Shown here: in pieces, positions 60,385 to 64,000 of the stretch
Position numbering within the stretch: position 1 is the stretch's first letter
Layout of the letters: each line of letters opens with the position of its first letter
Assembly: GCA_028023455.1 (NCBI GenBank)
Contig: JAQFVV010012489.1
Span: 2,111,881 to 2,175,880 of the forward strand
From: Epiperipatus broadwayi
Lineage: Eukaryota > Onychophora > Udeonychophora > Euonychophora > Peripatidae
Length of the DNA stretch: 64,000 nt
Direction of reading: 5' to 3'
The notes under the pieces: generated by a model
The model's input: the letters and a program-made list of their open reading frames with translations, nothing else
The model's database searches: none
What the model was told of the DNA's origin: nothing
Translations under genes and position numbers: made by a program

Positions 60385-61505
60385 TGCAATTGTTAACCTC
60401 TCATATTCAACCTCTGCACTTTATTAATTCTTTATTGATGAAAGTTTGCCTAGATATCATTACTTAATGCAATGTATTCATTAATCACTTAGTTTTCTTT
60501 TAGGGCTGAATCATTAACATTACAAAAAAAATGAAACTTCTTACATCCTTAACATGTGTACAGATTGAATGAAGTTAGGTTGGTTCAACTAAATAATTAC
60601 AACCAAGTTATATTATCTGATTATTGCTGATAACTGTTTGCCATCCTCTTAACATAATTTATTCTCAAATCCCAATTGTGCAATCATATTGCATCTTACG
60701 ATTGAATAAAAACAGTATGAAGAAGCTAATAAATAAGTGTATGATTTTTACTTCAAAAATAAATAAATTGTGAAGTTATTAATTTTTGTGTTAACATAGT
60801 CACAGTAAAAGAATATATTTCGATCAAATATTATATACAAATATTTAAATACAATAAGTCAATTTCTGAATAGGCAACTTACTGTACCTAACAGTAAATT
60901 AAAATTGTATTTTTTAATTATATGTTTTTAAATTTGATTTTGACTGGTAATTATATTTTATTAGCAGTAATCCATTATATGGTCAATATGTTTCTGCTAA
61001 TACTATTTTACTTTTCATTCAAATGGTTTATAATTTGAAGTTATATTAAAATATAATGCTACACAATATGTAAAAAAACCATGTTATATTAATACGTACT
61101 CTTATATACAAATACATAAACAGACAAATGCTTACACATATACTATTTTATATAAGGATTGATTATAACAAACAATCTTAAATGGTTTTATCTAAATTTT
61201 GTTAGTAGTTGAAGATCAGTAGAAAATATTGGAAAATCTTCAACATAATATGATAACAATTTAGAAGTGATTTCATCAATTGTTAATAAAATAAAAGGCT
61301 GATTATTCATTAGAGAGATATTGTGATAGTTAATTTTTAAAAAGTGACAAGTGGAGTTTTAATACATAACTTCTTTCTTAAATCGATCATTTTACTATTA
61401 TGCTAAAGGATAAGCAAGTCATTCTGGAGGAGAAAAATTATATTCTAATAACCACACACACATATATATATAATTAGTTACAATTACTTACATTAATAAT
61501 AATAA
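60385..61505. other. A+T-rich sequence, no feature
   Basis: No supported element. Confidence 0.55.
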
Positions 61506-61509
61506 TAAC

Positions 61510-61787
61510 AAGTCAGATGTCACATGACTTATATATAGCTTGCACTTACAAATGTGTAAAATTAAGAGCGTGCTAATAACTCTAAACAAGCTTTTTTTTT
61601 TATTTATGATAAATGCTAATGTCCCAACTCCTCACTGAAGAGACCCATAGGTCGAAACCGGTCTGGGGATGGGGACAATCCAAAATAAAAATGATTTGAA
61701 TGCCTTCTCTTGTAGTAGCATTTATCATAAATAAAATAAAAAAAAAAGCTTGTTTAGAGTTATTAGCACGCTCTTAATTTTACATAA
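61510..61787 (+). mobile_element. Foldback family 3, compact copy with ribozyme
   Basis: It begins AAGTCAGATGTCACATGACT. The inverted arms 61556-61617 and 61725-61787 are near-perfect (AAATTAAGAGCGTGCTAATA on the left; complement ending GCTCTTAATTTTACA on the right). The roughly 105-base interior holds the hammerhead module and AATGCCTTCTCTTGTAG. The right terminus beyond the arm is missing. No protein is encoded. Confidence 0.88.
61620..61677 (+). ncRNA. Hammerhead-like ribozyme, family 3, intact core
   Basis: Outer helix I is UGUCCC with GGGACA (six pairs). The internal loop is AAC/UG. Inner helix I is UCCUCA with UGGGGA. Core box CUGAAGA is at 61635-61641. Helix II is GACC with GGUC around CAUA, four perfect pairs. 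GAAA is at 61654-61657. Helix III is AC/GU with a CG loop. The cleavage triplet is GUC with cleavage after 61663. All consensus positions are met, and the helix I internal loop facing loop II is the layout known to support tertiary contacts in natural hammerheads. Confidence 0.85.
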
Positions 61788-61799
61788 TTACTTACATTA

Positions 61800-64000
61800 T
61801 ATTTTTGGCTAATGAAAAATAAATAAGAGATAGCATTAAATTCTCCTTAAAATAAGTTCAAGAGGTTTTGTGCATAAAAGGTTAAATGCTTAACCCTGTT
61901 AAAATTAAACATTTTCTTCTTTCTGATACATTTTTATACTATTGTAAGACATTCTATTTATTCACATCCATCACCTTTCTTCCAATCAACATTTTATTCT
62001 ATCAACACTAACACAATCTTTTTTTCCTCCCATATTTCAATAACATTTGTGTATTATACAATCACACCTGATGTTCATTTAGAAAATTAATGTTACTAGA
62101 TAGTAAAGGCTTTCACTGAAGCAAAAGAGTAAATCAACAATTAATTGAATACTATGTAAAACTTAATTCCTTTAAGTGAAATAGTTTTAATATTTTAATT
62201 TTTCTATAGCTAACAATATTTAGGTTATTGCTTACATATAGGACATTTATTAGTTGTATTTGTTGTTTAGGTAAAGTTCTTATAAGAATTAATATATTCA
62301 TCTACAATAGGTCACTATTCTCACATGCTAATCTAACTCATGTCTAGAGCAGTTATATATATATAAATTTCCCTATCATATTTATATTTTAATGAAGGTG
62401 ATCATGGAATTTTTTAAAATTTTAAACAAACTTTTTTTTAATGCTAACTGGCCATAGGCATCACAGATGATAATCTAATTATTAACCAATAAGTGAATAT
62501 CTAGATTATCTTACAAATTCTCATCAGCCAACAAATGAACCTCAAACATTTTATATTTTTTCTACACATATGAATTCACACACATACGTAGCATAATCTT
62601 TTTTTCCTAAAGGTTAACTATGCATTATTTAATAATCAAAATATAGCTCATAACAACTTTAACAATTATACTCTAATATTTTAAGTGATAAGTATTTACT
62701 TTTTATGGTGACTGATTTTATGGATTCTAATGAGAAATAAATATAGATCATAATAATTTGATATTACTTTCACTAATCCTTAACAAAAATAGTTTTTAAT
62801 TTAAAAATAAAACAATAACTTAAAAAAAAAAAACTTTTAAATCATTAAATATCATAAACACACTTAATTAAAAGGCTGGTTACAGATTTTAATTTTTTTC
62901 TAAAAAGCTAGAATATGTACTATAATACCTTATATATCCCTTAAAAGTAGCTTCACCATTACAGCAACTTTGAACTAAGCAGAAGATGAGACCTCTGGTG
63001 ATGCTATCTGCATTTATTTCACAAACTTCTTAAAGCTCTAATTCAAGTTTACTTACATTTTCAGCCACATAAAAAGCTATAATAATGCCATATATATTTC
63101 TCTAAGCAAATTAAAATTTTGTTAATGTTCAAATTCATATGCTTACAACATGGCATTTATTAATATTTTTGAATTCATATAGATTTGTAGTGTGATAACT
63201 TTTATATCAAACTTAAATAACAAAAACAACTTAAAACCTACCTCTTCAATCACCTCTAATCTTATTAGATCAAAATAATATTTGTAGTTTTCAGAAAACA
63301 ATAAAAAGGATTAACTATGGTAACATACTATCTGTTAAGATCTGTAAAGCCCAAAACATAAATGGGTTTCGAAATACTAATTAATATATATATATAACTT
63401 AGTTTTAAATGAAAATCCAAATGAATTATTTACAACAATAAATAATCCACTCTTTTTAAATGGAGAAATATATGCAGAAATAATTTCAGGATAAAATAGT
63501 ATATACAATAATAAAAACAAACCATTTCATAATTCTTTCAAAACGAGAATACTTAAATTTTTTAAAAATTAATATTAATTTAAAAGATTAAAAAAATTTT
63601 GGCAATAAAATGTAGCAATGTCTATTGTATATACAGAAGAGAAATTTGGAATGGCTTCTACTGAAAAAACTAACTCATTCAAAATATGAAACACCTATGT
63701 TGAAAATTTTTATTTTTGTATTTAAAAAATTATTTTTTACTTAAAAAAAATTATTTAAGAATCATTATTATATATATATTACTCAATGTTATTCTTTACT
63801 AAAGTTTTTTTTAAAAAAATCTATATTTTTATTCCAATATATATATTTAAAAATAATATTTATCAAACAGAATTAATTTAGACAAATTATTAAAAACAAA
63901 AATTAATTTTGACTTAATGTGTTCATAATAGTAACAAATAGAAAATATAGTTTAAATTTTGTTTCCTAGACGGGAGGGCAATATTTTCACTTTTATAATA
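61800..64000. other. A+T-rich sequence, no feature
   Basis: I read both strands and found no repeat or coding remnant that I can support. Confidence 0.55.

Overview
This window is non-coding, strongly A+T-rich metazoan DNA (about three quarters A+T by eye, CpG rare). The evidence for an animal is indirect: a ZBED-type hAT transposase relic, RTE-like and CR1/Jockey-like LINE remnants, a tRNA-derived SINE, a Merlin/IS1016-like element, long (ATCT)n and (CA)n(TA)n microsatellites, and no compact open frames. I could not fix the phylum. I found no conserved host gene, exon series, functional tRNA or rRNA gene. The longest recognisable open frame (167 codons, 20968-21471) is the C-terminal part of a LINE reverse transcriptase.

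Layout. 1-4.3 kb: an ordinary A+T-rich leader, a broken hAT transposase on the minus strand (1053-2886) and an RTE-like LINE 3' end, also minus (3330-4235). 5.6-9.3 kb: three copies of foldback family 1, a relic of a widespread small DNA transposon (7118-7290) and a near-perfect 210-base hairpin (7553-7762). 11.2-12.5 and 20.8-21.7 kb: two 5'-truncated copies of one LINE family. 13.4-14.1 and 18.2-25.9 kb: several copies of foldback family 2 and a 370-base (ATCT)n tract. 28.6-29.0 kb: another LINE relic. 33.3-34.7 kb: a nest of foldback elements (family 2 inside family 3). 37.3-38.3 kb: a 964-base terminal-inverted-repeat transposon with a Merlin/ISXO2-like transposase N-terminus, followed by a LINE RT relic. 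39.8-40.07 kb: a 31-base satellite. 42.5-49.5 kb: a cluster of family 1 copies (three head-to-tail, two head-to-head pairs) around a LINE endonuclease relic with a SINE inserted in it. 49.5-64 kb: two SINEs, a 194-base tandem duplication, small palindromes, one more family 1 copy, an intact-looking family 3 element (61510-61787), and otherwise featureless A+T-rich sequence.

The most notable content is shared by three repeat families that differ in primary sequence. Each has a module that folds as a type I hammerhead ribozyme: a CUGANGA box, helix II, GAAA, a very short helix III with a two-base loop, a UH cleavage triplet, and a helix I made of an inner 5-6 bp segment, a small internal loop or bulge, and an outer 6-7 bp segment. 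The outer helix I sequence is entirely different between families yet pairs in each (UGUCCC/GGGACA, AUCCAA/UUGGAU, GAUAAUC/GAUUAUU), and paired changes also occur between copies within a family. The best-preserved copies are 46545-46605 (minus), 61620-61677 (plus), 25693-25751 (plus) and 13416-13474 (minus). Hammerheads with minimal helix III are known from Penelope-like retroelements and animal retrozymes, and inverted copies are common in Penelope-like elements. The likeliest reading is therefore several non-autonomous, hammerhead-bearing, foldback retroelement families. No Penelope reverse transcriptase or GIY-YIG frame was recognised here, so the autonomous partner would lie elsewhere.
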